64,000 nucleotides of DNA from Leishmania mexicana MHOM/GT/2001/U1103. Its lineage: Eukaryota; Euglenozoa; Kinetoplastea; Trypanosomatida; Trypanosomatidae. Numbering within the stretch: the stretch's first letter is position 1; each line of letters begins with the position of its first letter. The notes under the pieces were generated by a model. It worked only from the letters and a program-made list of their open reading frames with translations. It had not been told where the DNA came from and searched no databases. Of this stretch, positions 10,028 to 21,900 are shown piece after piece. The stretch covers positions 660,084-724,083 of the forward strand of contig NC_018338.1 of the NCBI RefSeq assembly GCF_000234665.1, read 5' to 3'. The position numbers and the translations under genes are program-made.

Positions 10028-11260
10028 ATACAGCGCAAGGGTGTGATGGTCTTTTTGTTTTCCTCGTCTCTCTTTTCTCGCACGTTTCGGACGGCAGTGT
10101 GGTGCCCGTGGCAGCAGCAGTTGCGCTCCGTCTCTCTGTCTCCGTTTTGTGCCCTTTTTTTCTTCGCCTTATGTGTTGGAAAACGAGGATGGCATCAACG
10201 TGTTTTTTTTTTCATTGTTCCTTTTTTTAATATGGCTCATGGGGCATGGTTTGGGTGGTCGCATGCACGTGCGTGTGTGTCCAGGGTGCGTGAGACGTGT
10301 TTTGTGTGTCTTTCACGGTTCAAGTGCTGGGCTTGTATATGTGAATCGCCCGTCCGCTGTCGTCTGAGCGTCTTTCTGCCCCGACTCATGTTCTCGGTAA
10401 GCTTGCTCAGATGCCGTTTTGTGCATGATTTTTTTTTCACGTTTGCTCTCCTTTTTTTAAAAAACTCTTGTCTCCCCCGTTGCGTGGCTGTGCCACTCCC
10501 TCTGTTCCTCCGTAGCCTACGTCTTCCTTGGTGACTCCCCGCTTTGTCTTTCCTTGATCTTGTCATCCGGGTCCTCTCTCAGCGGCGGCATTAGACAGAC
10601 CCCGTTTTTGAGGTTGGTCCTCTCTGTATGATCGCTCTCCCGTACCGACGCCAAGGCCACCCCAGCGATGTGTGTGTGTGTGCTTGGGAGGGGGCCACTG
10701 CAGCAGCACAAACACAAGAGAGAGGAAACACACGACCGAGGTGCGCACACCTTCAGGGAGTGGGAAGAACAACACGCGCATTCACGGTTGGTGGGTGGGT
10801 GGGGGTCGAGGAGACGTGGAGGCTACACGTGCGTGTAGAACAGTGCCATGCCGCCGCCTCATTCATGGTGTACGCTGCTTAGTGTGGTTTGTTGTGTGGC
10901 ACCTCTTCCTTGACGTAGCCGAACTCTTGCCTTTGCCGCTTGCGGCGCGGCACACACACACGGTTGTGCGTATGTGTGGACAAAGCTGGGGCGCTTCGAG
11001 AGTGTCTCCTTTTGTGTTCATCTTCCTCCTTTTCATCGCTCTCGCCTCCTCTCGCTTACGTCCTACCTGGGCCGTCTGTCCACCGCCGCTCACTGTCGCA
11101 CGTTTTTACGCACGTGCATGTGTGTGTGTGCAGTAGATTAACCACAACAATCTCTCGGAGGTTCGGCCAGCGAGCAAGAAAAGGGTGTGCGTCAAGACCT
11201 GCACTTGCTCCACAAGAAAAAAAAGCAAACAACATCAAAAGAAAGACACTGCCACACACG
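10028..11260 (+). other. Intergenic region
   Basis: No credible gene; T-runs, TG runs and C/T-rich DNA. The leader just before the p24 gene is A-rich (CAACAACATCAAAAG-like), as is common after trans-splice sites. Longer open frames here are Phe/Ser/Val-rich translations of pyrimidine tracts. Confidence 0.6.
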
Positions 11261-11911
11261 ATGGGGCGTCGCAGCTTTAAGTCTCTTGCGGCGACCTCGA
11301 CAGCCGCGCTGCTGGTACTGGTGCTGATGCTTAGCTCTAGTGTGAATGGTTTTGTGTTTCAACTTGAGTCTGGAAAATCACGCTGCTTCTCACAGGAGGT
11401 GGCGAGCGGCACCGACTTGCGAATTGTGTACAAGGCGGATGACACCTATGGTGATTTTCTCGACGTTGTGCTCGCCAGCGCAAACGGCAATACGCTCTTC
11501 AAGGAGTTGGGCAAGAGTAGCGGCGCTTTCCTGGAGCGCATCACCAACGGTGGTGAGTGCTCGCTGTGCTTTACCTCACGTCAAGGAGTGCAGAGCGCGA
11601 AAATGACGCGAAGCGTGTTGCTGGTGATGCAGCTGGGGGCGGATGCGAAGGACTACGACACCATGGCGACGAAGGAGAAGATGCGGCCGATGGAGGTGCA
11701 GATGCGCATGATGGAGGATACAGTTCAGGAGGTTCACAACGAGTTCATCTACTTCCGCGCCCGCGAGGCGGAGATGCGTAACACGAATGAGCACATGACG
11801 GCCAAGGTGATGTGGATGTCGGTTGGCCTCATCATCCTCTTTGGCATCTTTTGGTATCTGCAGATGCGTCACCTGAAGCGCTACTTCAAGAAGAAGCGCA
11901 TGATCGATTAG
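11261..11911 (+). CDS. p24/emp24/GOLD-family cargo receptor
   Basis: 216 aa, type I membrane topology. A signal peptide is clear (about 1-31, core LAATSTAALLVLVLMLSSS). A GOLD domain follows, with the paired cysteines expected of the family: RCFSQEV near residue 44 and GECSLCF near 105. Then comes a charged coiled-coil stem (about 140-180), one membrane helix (about 184-203, VGLIILFGIFWYL) and a short basic tail ending RYFKKKRMID. p24 proteins cycle between ER and Golgi in COPI/COPII vesicles and help select GPI-anchored and other cargo, relevant in an organism with abundant GPI-anchored surface molecules. Oddity: the tail lysines are too far from the end to be a canonical KKXX signal. The start is the ATG at 11261; an in-frame extension upstream is repeat-rich leader. 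Confidence 0.9.
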   Translation: MGRRSFKSLAATSTAALLVLVLMLSSSVNGFVFQLESGKSRCFSQEVASGTDLRIVYKADDTYGDFLDVVLASANGNTLFKELGKSSGAFLERITNGGECSLCFTSRQGVQSAKMTRSVLLVMQLGADAKDYDTMATKEKMRPMEVQMRMMEDTVQEVHNEFIYFRAREAEMRNTNEHMTAKVMWMSVGLIILFGIFWYLQMRHLKRYFKKKRMID

Positions 11912-14900
11912 GCGAGCTCTCCCTCCCGCCTCCTGTTCCGCGACCGGTTGGGAGGGGGGGGGCGGCAAAGAGGGAGAAAAGCCCCGGCGGATGTGTATAT
12001 GTGTGTGCTCATTCTTGTTTCCTTGCACTCTCCTTCAGTATGCTGTGGCTGCTTTCACCGCCGTCACCAAAAGCGTCTATGGAGGAGGGGGAAGGGGGCT
12101 TCTCAGCTGCGGACGTTCTCTCTGCACAGCCCTTTTTCTCTCTCAGCTTCCTTCTTTTGTGCTCTTCTTCCAGAGTGCCGAGTTAGAGGAGAGGGACAGG
12201 GGAAGAGAGGGGCTAAGGAGTCAAGGTGAGGGGGAGGCGTGCAGCGCACCCACCCACACGCGCAGTGACATGTGCGACTGCCAACTGCAGAGGCAGCGAT
12301 GCACGGCAGCGTGGCGTGTGATGCACAACCGCAAGAAACAAAAAAACAAGCGGTTCTTTGGGCACCTATTTTCCGCTTCTTTTCCCTTTTCTGTTCTCCT
12401 GCGCGTGTGCTGTGTGCATCGCCCTTGCAGGTTTGTGTACAGTCAGGTGTGCGTTGGGGTGCAGGGGTGGGAGTGGGTCGACGCCTCTTGGTGGCTTGTA
12501 CTCCCCGTCGGCGTTCACGGAGTCCTGGCTCTCTCTCTACCTCCCTTGTTCTCCTGTCGTGTATTTGTGCGGTTCTGGTAGCGGCTCTTTCGATGCGCGT
12601 AACGTAACTCTGCAAGCGCTGGAGAGGTTGTAGAAGGACGGGGGACTTCACTGAATCGGGTCTATACATGAATGCCTGCTCGCGCGTGTGTGTGGGTGCG
12701 CATCTGTGTGCGTGTGAGCTGGCGTGTGTCCTCTATAGCAGCTGTGAAGAAGCAAGAATAGGTAGCACAGGTGTGAGAGATCACTCCTTTCCGGCTACGT
12801 GGCGTGCCGTGAAGGTGCGCGTCGGGCGGATGGCGACCAGACCGCTGTCATAGGAGGGAACTCGCACAGCCGTGACTTCCCAGGGAGTACCAGGGCGGAG
12901 GGCGACGGAATTGGCAGTGGGGTGCAGCGAAGAAACAAAACAAAACAGCAGCGCTGTCCGTTGCCGACGATATCAGCGGCTTCCTCCAGAGTCGTGCGTC
13001 CGGGAATAGCTAAGGCGAACCGCGCAGCTCCCTCCCCTCCTTCGCTAGACCTCCAGCGGTTGCTCTTGTTACTGCCACTGTCGATGCGGGCTCTCATTCG
13101 GTCGCGCGCTTTTCTTTCTCCCCGCCTCCCTTTGCATGGGCTACTTACTCCCTCTCGCATCTCCCTCCTCCATGTATGTTTTTTTCTTTTTTTTTAAACC
13201 CCCCGCGCGTACTTGATTGCACCGGTTGTTCCGACTCTTTCCCACCTATGCGCCACCTCGGTGCTCGCTACCGGCCCCCGACGACACACCACATTCTGAT
13301 CGTCCCTTGCGTAATGCCACCGATGCACGCATGCGCACATAAGAATGAGAAAAAAGAAAACGGAAACAGCGCCCGCAAAGGTATCTGAGGATTGCCGTGT
13401 GCGTTTTTTCCCTTCTTCTCTGTGAGTGTGTGTAGGACCATAAATGTGAGCTGCATAACACGCAGCGGTCCCAGCAACAACACCCTCCACCACAGCAAAA
13501 GGGGAAGACACTTCACCAACACAATTGTCAGCCCAGTTTTCAGCTCAGAGGGAAAACGAAGAGAAGGCCAATAGAGGGTTGGTGACGGTACTCCTCTCCT
13601 TGTTCTCTGTTCTCTGTTCTCTGTTTTCTGTTTTTTTTTTTTCGTTTTTCGTTCTGCTTTGTAGGCTCCCCCTCTCTCTTCTCTGTCTCGGGGATATCCT
13701 TCTCCATTTCCGTCTTGCATGCGTATGCGTGACTGTCTGCACGCGAGAGCTAGGCGAGGTACTGTGTCACTGTGATTTGTTTGCGAGCGTGAGGCGTCCG
13801 ACACGAAAAAAGCAAGGCACACACACACACAACGAAGGCGGGTCCGAAGACGAAGAGGGGGCACGACGAATAGCGACGTCAAAACGGTGTTAAGAGAAAA
13901 AAAAGGACACACCAGTCACAGCAGAAAGCAGCCATCAATTTCGCGTGTGCATGTGTATGCGTGTGACGTCTTATACTGTCTGTTCCACACTGTGCTCTTG
14001 CTGAGAGTGGGGAGCTGTGCAGCCACATTCTTCTTCCTCCCCTCGTTGTCGCGTGCGTTCTATTCGCCTTCCCTCGTCAGCTCTCGATCTCTCTCGATCT
14101 CCGCACGTGTGTGTGTGTCGGCGCCCATTCAGGTCATTCCTTCTTTCTCCATCTTTTTTTTTCTGCACGTGACGTTCTCGTACATCGTTGGGCAGCTTCT
14201 TTCTCTGTTCATCTCTGTTGTTCTCATTCCGGGGGATTGTCCTTCCTCCCTTTCCTGTGTGTCTGTGTGTGCGTGCGTGCGTGATCGTCTTCCTTCTTCG
14301 TCTTGCGTCTTTTTCGTTCTCTCACTTTCGCTTGTTTGGATACTGCAAGCTCCGTTTTTTTTTAATATTTGAACTTTATTTCACGTATTGTGTGTGTTGA
14401 TTGTGTGTGTGTGTTGTGTGTGTGTACACACATCTCGAGCGCGTGCGCCTCTTTGTGCCTTCTTTTTTTCCTTTTTTTGTTGCGTGGCGCTCCTCCTCCT
14501 CTCCTATTTTCTTTTTCACCTTCGGCCGCGGTCGCGACTGCCGTTGGTCGTGGGTCAACTTCCGTTGACGTGCATCAAGTGCGCGTCTGCTCTACTTTTT
14601 CGTATCTCCATTTTCTATTTTCATTTACGCACCTCTCTCTCTCTTACTCTGCTTCTTTTTCTTCTCTGCGGTGTTCTAGTGAGCTGAGCTTTCTTGCTGT
14701 GCTTGTGCCTCTTAGTGTGTCTGTCCGTCTTCTGCACGTGCTGACCTCGCCATCTGCACGTGTGCTGCGGCGTGTGGGCCGTTTATCTCACACCGCATTT
14801 TCTTTTCTTTTCGCCGGCCCGTTTTGCGCCAACTTTTCAGAAAGGCTTCGAGGCGGGGTGATAACGCTATCCGACATCGCAAGCTCTCTTTCCATGGTTT

Positions 14901-14965
14901 TGCCCGTGCGTGTGTAGCCGAGTATCTGTGTCTCTCTCCCTAGTCCGGCCGTTGGTGCGGCACTC
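11912..14965 (+). other. 3-kb gene-free stretch before the kinase gene
   Basis: I see no credible gene. Contents are long C/T tracts, a TTCTCTG triplication near 13605-13627 running into poly-T, CA and TG runs, and an AT-rich spot near 14357-14385. Presumably it is the 3' UTR of the p24 gene plus the intergenic and 5' UTR sequence of the kinase gene. Confidence 0.55.
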
Positions 14966-17101
14966 ATGGAGCCGCATCAACCGTTTATGTGCGGAGAGGC
15001 GCCGCACCCCTGCACGAACGGCCGCTATCCGGCGTCGCCGTACATATTTCCACACCGTGGTCGCATGATGATAGGGCCATCGCCGGCGCAGATGTATCGC
15101 TCCTCTAGCATAGGCGGCGTGACGTCCGTGATGACGAACGGACAGCTACAGAATCACCAGCGGGCTGTGAACATGAACGGCGGTGTTCTACCGTCCCTCC
15201 ACGGGACGCACATGATGGCACACAGTAGAATAGCCCTAGTAAAAAGCAGCGGGGTTGCACAAGTGCCGATGCCGCCGCCAGCGGTGCCAGGGATTGGTCA
15301 CGTGCGCCGCTCTGCAGGACCGATGCGGTCGAAACCGATAGAGTACCGGACCAGCGGCACCTACCTGCGCGGCATGCCGATGGGTGCTAACGCCTCCGGT
15401 GGGCCGTCCTTCCAGAACGGTGCGAACAGAACCGGAAACGGCACCACGCACAAGAACGGCATGCCGATCAACGGGATACAAAATAGCAGCATGATGGAGG
15501 GGCGCAATGAGGTGACCGTGAAGTCTGCTGGCAACAGCGTTACGCAGCGCGTCGCGAACCTGCCGACTCTTCCGGCCACTAGCGCATCCATGCAGGGTCT
15601 GCAGAGCGAGTTTTACTCAATGCCGCCGCCACCCATGATGCACGCCGGCTTTCAGAACGGCACGATGATGCTAGCGTACAGCGGCGGCAATAGGCAGCTG
15701 AGTGCCAACGGCGTGAGGGGCACCTACCGCGAGTTGAACGAGATGGTGAATGGCGACAAGGTGTCGACCGTGCAGGCAGACGACGGCAAAATGCGCGACG
15801 CGGATTCTGTGACGCCGAGCCTGTCACCAAACAACAATGCCCAGAATGGGTGCAACGTGAACACTCCACTACTAGCGCAAGCCGACGAGTACACTGGACT
15901 CACGCCAACGCCGCCGTCGCTGCGCTTCTTGACGAGCTACGAGGAGGAAGAGGTGAAGGACTATCTGCCGAGCGTCTACTTTAGTGGGACGGAGCAGTGC
16001 AAGAAGATTCACGGTGTCCGTGGCACCGAGAAGAACGACGGCTACGACGACGGCAACTTCCACTACCGCGTCGTCGTTGGCGACCACTTGCTGTATCGAT
16101 ACGAAGTGGTGAAAGTACTCGGCCAAGGCACCTTCGGTGTCGTTGTGCGCGCGCTCGACCACAAGCACCACCGCCTCGTAGCTGTGAAAGTCATCAAGAA
16201 CAAGCCGAACTACACAAAACAGGCCCGCGAAGAAATCAAGACACTAGAGCTGCTGAACAGGGACGACCCCGATGATGAGGCGAACATTGTTCGCCTACTC
16301 GGCTCCCACATCTTCCGCAGGCACTATATTTTAGTGTTCGAGTTGCTCCCCTCTGACCTCTACGCAATCATTCAGACGAACAAATTCCGCCACATGTCGC
16401 ACGACTTCATCTACGAGTTGTCAGAGCAGCTGCTCACCGCCCTTGTGCACGTGCGAGACCACAATATCGTGCACTGCGACTTGAAGCCAGAGAACATTAT
16501 GATCTCTCCCCGCGGCGGCCACTCCAACTCGCTGAGCGTGTCGTCCGACTTTTCGCTGAAGCTGATTGACTTTGGCTCCGCTTGTGAGGAAAGTCGGCCC
16601 CTCTTCACCTACATCCAGTCGCGCTACTACCGCGCGCCGGAGATCGTGCTTGGCATTCCGTACACGACAGCCATTGACATGTGGAGCTTTGGCTGCGTGC
16701 TGTGCGAGCTCGCGAACGGCTATCCGATATTCCCGGCAAGCTCCGAGGGGGAGCTGCTGGAGCGCATTGTGGAGTACTTTGGCACGATTCCGTCGTACCT
16801 GGTGCGACAGGGCCGCCGCGCCGATCGGTTCTTTGAAGACGGGCAGATGAAGTACAACCTAGGCAAGAAGCGCGTCCCGCATTCACCACATAGCCGAGCG
16901 CTGAGGAACTTCTTGAAGATTGGGCGGAGCCACGAGGAGCAGCTCTTCGAGGACTTCGTTTCAAAATGCATGCACCTTGACGCGCGGCAGCGACTCACGC
17001 CAGAGGCGGCGCTCGAGCACCCGTGGATGGAGTTCTGGCGAGGCACCAGTAGCAGTGGGGACACGGCGTCGCTTTCTGACTCTTGCTCCCTGTCTCGCTA
17101 A
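14966..17101 (+). CDS. DYRK-type dual-specificity protein kinase
   Basis: 711 aa. The kinase domain spans about 379-700: glycine loop GQGTFG (386-391), ATP lysine K408 in AVKVIK, catalytic loop HCDLKPEN (H503, D505), DFG at D535, activation segment YIQSRYYRAPE (Y549 first), and DMWSFGC. HCDLKPEN with YIQSRYYR is diagnostic of the DYRK group, which autophosphorylates on an activation-loop tyrosine and then acts on Ser/Thr. The usual YxY is FTY here, so Y549 corresponds to the second, autophosphorylated tyrosine and the first is Phe. All catalytic residues are present. The N-terminal ~370 residues are low-complexity, rich in Met, Gly, Asn and Pro with many Asn-Gly pairs, and probably disordered. 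A short Ser-rich tail ends the protein. Family members act in growth and differentiation decisions; that role here is inference. Confidence 0.92.
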   Translation: MEPHQPFMCGEAPHPCTNGRYPASPYIFPHRGRMMIGPSPAQMYRSSSIGGVTSVMTNGQLQNHQRAVNMNGGVLPSLHGTHMMAHSRIALVKSSGVAQVPMPPPAVPGIGHVRRSAGPMRSKPIEYRTSGTYLRGMPMGANASGGPSFQNGANRTGNGTTHKNGMPINGIQNSSMMEGRNEVTVKSAGNSVTQRVANLPTLPATSASMQGLQSEFYSMPPPPMMHAGFQNGTMMLAYSGGNRQLSANGVRGTYRELNEMVNGDKVSTVQADDGKMRDADSVTPSLSPNNNAQNGCNVNTPLLAQADEYTGLTPTPPSLRFLTSYEEEEVKDYLPSVYFSGTEQCKKIHGVRGTEKNDGYDDGNFHYRVVVGDHLLYRYEVVKVLGQGTFGVVVRALDHKHHRLVAVKVIKNKPNYTKQAREEIKTLELLNRDDPDDEANIVRLLGSHIFRRHYILVFELLPSDLYAIIQTNKFRHMSHDFIYELSEQLLTALVHVRDHNIVHCDLKPENIMISPRGGHSNSLSVSSDFSLKLIDFGSACEESRPLFTYIQSRYYRAPEIVLGIPYTTAIDMWSFGCVLCELANGYPIFPASSEGELLERIVEYFGTIPSYLVRQGRRADRFFEDGQMKYNLGKKRVPHSPHSRALRNFLKIGRSHEEQLFEDFVSKCMHLDARQRLTPEAALEHPWMEFWRGTSSSGDTASLSDSCSLSR

Positions 17102-18288
17102 CCCAGGTATTTGTTTTCTCTTAACGCGCACGGGGCGTACGCGCGAGCGGCTGAGAACAGACATACATGTGCCTGCTGGAAAAGGATGCATGCAAACAGC
17201 ATGGAAGTGATGGGGCCAGGGCGGCCGGGAGAAGATGGGCAACGGAGGTCTTTTACCTCCCACTCCTCCGTCTCAGGATGGGGTTTCTTCTGGCGAAGAC
17301 TGTGATGTTGGCACCCTTCACTCGCGCTGCTACTGTTCCGCCGGACGCTGCAAGTGCTGGCATCGTCTCAGGCGGAGAGCACACTCGTCGACGAGATGGC
17401 GTAGCGCTAGTGCGCACGATGCCTCTCTCGTCCTGTGCATCTATCGATATATTTTGGCATGCGTGCGTTTGTTTGAGTGCCATTTCCCCCCTTTTTTCCG
17501 ACCCCTCCCTCTTTCTCTCCTGCCCTTCCATCACTGTCTGCACGTTTAGTCTGTGTGTTTTTGCTTCTTTTTTTGGTCTTCTTTTTTCATGTGTTGTAGC
17601 TTCTCTCCCCCCTCCCCCTCCACGGCTTCATGTGCACACGGATGCGCCCCTCCCCCTCCCCCCTCCCGTTCTTCTACCTCTCCCTCGCCGCGTTGCCATT
17701 CGTTTTCTTTTCTTCGTCTATCTGATCAGTTTTCTCGCATCTTTTTATTGTGCCGCTCGCCCCTCCCTCCCTTCCTCCTTGCCCGTAGGTGCCCCGTCTC
17801 CGCCTCTCCCTATCTCTACCGCATGTCATCCCCTCCCTTCGCGGTGTATTTGTGTCTGCCTACACGTCTGCGTATGCGACTCAGGGAGGCTGCAGAGACC
17901 TCGTTGAAGGATGGCACCGAGACACGCTTGTGTCACTCGCCCTTTTCGCGCCTCTCCCTTTTTCCCTACTTGCCTGCAGTTTCCACTCACGTCAAGAGCA
18001 ACGCTATCGAGACGAATCGCAAGCAAGGTTGCGCACTGGAGGATAGGTGGGGAGTGCCAGCGTGGGTTTTCTCTGCGCGTTCACCTCTCCCCCCTCTCTC
18101 CTTCTCCGTGCAACGTTCTGTAGCGCCGCATCTCTCTTCCCAGGCTCCGTATCACGTGCTGCGTCTACAATACCCTTTCTAAGTGACTCTTGTTTTTTTT
18201 TCAGGACTCTTTATTCGCCTCTCACGGAAACGCTGCTGCGCTATGATGTTGTGATGGTGGCGGCAGTGTCGAGCGCTGCCAGCATATA

Positions 18289-18328
18289 CACACACACACA
18301 CACCCCTACACCTACACCTACACCTACA
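18289..18328. repeat. CA run followed by CCTACA hexamer repeats
   Basis: About eight CA units pass directly into four near-perfect CCTACA/ACCTAC units. This is a compound microsatellite inside the gene desert. Confidence 0.85.
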
Positions 18329-18914
18329 TGCACTCCTCCTCCACCCTTTCCGTGGTTCCAATTCGGCCGCTGCGCATGGCAGCGAATGGTAGCGAGAAGG
18401 GGTCAAAAGAAGATGAAAAGAATGAAGGTGCGTCTCGTGAGCAGCGGAATCCGGTGCTTTTTTGTTTCTTCTTCATTGTTTAGGCTATCTCTCGGTGTTT
18501 ATGCACACTGGAAGTTGCGCGTGTGAACGCAGGCAACCCCCCCTCTCTCCATCTCCCCTCCTGCTCCTTTCTCTCACCTGCACACACTCGCGCGCAGACG
18601 TACAGCTGCCGTTGGAGCCTTTTTTTTCGTGCCCCAACCCTCCTCTCTTGTTTTCTCTGCCCTTTCACTCCTGAAAACCTTTGAAGCAGCAACGTGTGTC
18701 GGTGTGCATGTGCGTGCAGTTCACTTGAATCGACTTGTCCCTCCCCTCCTCTCCTTTCTTTTTTTTTTTTCTTGGCTTTGCGCCCATCTTTGTGCATGGC
18801 ATTCCTTTGCTTCCCCTCGAAACGTGACCTGTCATGATGCTTCCCTCTCCCTCTCTACACGCTGCACACCAGGGGATGAAGAAGCAGTGAAGGAAATAGA
18901 ACCCCCTCCCCTCC

Positions 18915-18950
18915 ACACACACATACACATACACATACACATACATACGT
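18915..18950. repeat. CACATA hexamer microsatellite
   Basis: A short CA run followed by about four ACACAT units and a degenerate TACATACG end. Seen directly; no coding potential. Confidence 0.85.
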
Positions 18951-21900
18951 ACAAGAGGAGTTGCGCGCATCTTTTTTCTTCTTTGTTTTCGCCTTAATGG
19001 GTGTTGTGGTGCCCTCTCTCTCTTCCCCCCTTTTCTTCCAGTGCTCGTGTGTGTGTTTGTGTGTCTATCCTTTTCCCCCTCCCCCGCCCCCTATTTGTTT
19101 GTTTTGCTCTTGTTGTTGTATGCTTGCGCCCATTTCTTCGCCTTTGACGGTTGCGGCATCTTTTCGTTTTTCTTCGCATATTTCCGTGCCACGATTTTGT
19201 TTTCTTCTGTTCCCCACCCCTTTTTTATTTCTCCCTCCCTCCTCTTCCCCCTCCTTTCTCTCTCTGTTGGGTTTCGCTTTCGCTTCCCCTTTGTCGCCGC
19301 GACCTCTTTTTTTTCAAGCATTGGATGCTGTCGGTGCGATGTTACAGGGAGAAGGCGCACAAACAGCAACAGTAGCAACCAATAAAATTCTGTTAAAGCA
19401 AGAAAAAAGGTGCCTCTTGTACAGTGTTTTCCCTCCTCCCCCTTCTCATCCCTTCCGCCGATAACTTTAATGCCACCTCCGTCGCCCCCCTTGCGGTGCA
19501 GTGAGTGAGAAGGGAGCGAGATAGAGGCTGGGACAGAGAGATCTTCTCCAGGAAGTAGGGAGGACGCCGCCCGCTGGTGCAAGAGACATGGAGGCCCAGG
19601 CGGATGGAGGGTGCGGAGCGTGACTTGACAAGTGGACAGCAGCGCGCCTCCGCCGCCATTGTCGTCGTCGTGCAGCAGGCAGGTTTGTGCCCATGGATTT
19701 CCCACTACACACGCTCACAAGGGTCTGTGGGGTTGCACGCATGGGCGTTAAGCAACAACCGGGATGCACAATGCGGCGGATGGGCGTAGGCGCACACATA
19801 TATGTATGGACCTCGTGTGCGTGTCATGCAAATTGTCTTGCACCAATGCGTGGCGCGTCGGCATCCCTGATCGCTGGCGTCACGCCTCCTCGCGTGTGAT
19901 GCGGCTTTCCTTCTATGCTTTGAGTACGCAACGTTTTCTTTTTTGGGAGAGACAAGCGCTCTTGATCTCTCTCTGCCGTTGCCCCCGCTTGGGCGCGTGT
20001 GTCGAGGACTCTCTCTCTCATCTGCGTTCCTAAAACGGTGCCTGTGTGGGTGTGCATAGCTCTCCATGCGTATTGTACGTCTGCCTCCATGCGCTTGTGC
20101 ACGTATGTGCTCATGAGAGGTGGTGTGCGAGTTTTTTTTTTGGCGCCTTCCAGGTCGTGGAGAGTCCTCTCCTCCTCCTCTGGTCTGTACACCAGTCAGC
20201 ACACACAGAGACACCCACCCACAACAAGACACGCGCTTGAATAAATCACCCCGACCATACTTGTGTGCGCCCCACTGCTTTTTTTTTCGTTTCATTTCGT
20301 TTTGTTGCTTTCCGCTTCCGCATTACTCCGCTTCACCCGGATTTGCCTCCCTTTTTTGTTTCTTCGATTCCCCCCTTCCCTTCCCTCCCTCCCCTCCCTT
20401 CCCCTCTCTTTCTGCTCTTCTTTGTCAGTTGCTCGTGGGGAAAGATAAACGCACAGAGATGCTGACGTCTTGTGGCCTCTCTCTCTCACACACACACGAT
20501 CCTCTCCTTCCAGCGGCGCACCCCCTAATCCTTTCCCTCCTCCTCCTCCACAAAGACACACATCCGCAAATTCCATTCTTCGTCTTTTCCATCCCTTCGA
20601 ATTTTACCTGCTTACCTGAACGTGCAGCGTGCCGTCTTTCCTTTTTTTTCGTTTTCGCATGTTTCTTTCCATTCTTGTTCCTGTTCGCTTTTCTGTGTAG
20701 GCCCTCCTCACGTCGTCGCTCGTGAGTGTAATGCTCTGACTGCCCCCCCCCCTCTCTCTCTCGCGCGCGCGCGCCGTCTCTTCTGTCTCCAGAGTCGCCA
20801 CACACCCGTGCGATGATCTGTCGCCCTCTCCCTATTATCTTCTACTTCTCTTTCCGTGTGTACCCTCCCCCTTCCGCTCTGCCTTGCGTTTTGCTGATTA
20901 ACTCTCCTGCTGTGCGGCTCGACGTGCTTTCGCTTTTCCCACCCAGCACTGTTGCTGACTTGCCTGATTTTTTCGTTACCTGTATCTTCTAAACGGGAAG
21001 AAGGGGGAGGCTTCTTATGGGACTCTCTGTGGGCCCTGCTTGTGCGCGAGAGAAAAGAAAAAAAAAGGAATGTAGTAGACTCGCCTCGTGAGTTGCTGAT
21101 GGGATGACCAACCAGCTTAGCTCATTCGCAAAGAAGCGAAAAATCAGCTTCACTTGATGTGTGTGCGTGTGTCCTTGGCTTTTTTTTTCGCTTGCTTGCT
21201 TTTCTAGTGCTTCCGTTTCCTTTTACTTCCCTCCTCACCCCTTCCGCCTTGCGTTTCTGTGAGCGTGCGCGACGCCTCTGCGTCTTCCTTGCGCGTGTGG
21301 CTCTGACTCTGCAGTCATCTTTTGTGTTTTTTTTTCTCTCTGGGGGTGTTTACTTTTCATGTTGTTCTCTCTCCTCCCCCCTCCCACCCAGCGCCCCGTT
21401 GTCCTCTTGTCATGTCCCCCACATTCTTGTGACGCTGTTTGCGTGTGCGTGCGTGCGTGTTGTACGAATTTTTCCCGCCCATCCCCTCTTTCTCTACTTC
21501 ATCCTGAGCACTTTCCTGTGTGTGTGCTTTCTTTTTTTGTTGTGAATCTTTTAAATATTTGAGATGGTGTGTGTGGGGTGTGTGTTGGGGAGGGAGAGGA
21601 GGGTTGGCTTGGATTGGCTTCTCTTTGATCTGTCAGCGCCTTTTAAAAAAAATTAGTGTCGCCGTTGCCCTTACCCACGCTGTGTGTGTCGGCATGATGG
21701 TGTCAAACTTACCGAGTGAGTGTTGTTATTTTTTTTTTTTGGATGTGTGCCGGAATGGCCCAGGAGCCTAGAGAAGCGCGCACGCACGTGAGAGGGAAGA
21801 GGGAGATGTGTGCGTGTGTGTGAAATGAACTTAACTGGAACGTGATACCCTTGCTCGCTGATACTGCACTGCCGGATGGTGCCGATGAAGACACCCTTGA

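Noticed and set aside
17553..18182. 209-codon plus-strand open frame in the gene desert
   Set aside because: Ser/Pro/Phe-rich translation of a C/T tract starting with a non-optimal codon context; no motif and the same composition in other frames.
18243..18262. ATGATGT possible C box of a box C/D snoRNA
   Set aside because: No matching D box with flanking stem at the expected distance; isolated hexamers occur often by chance.
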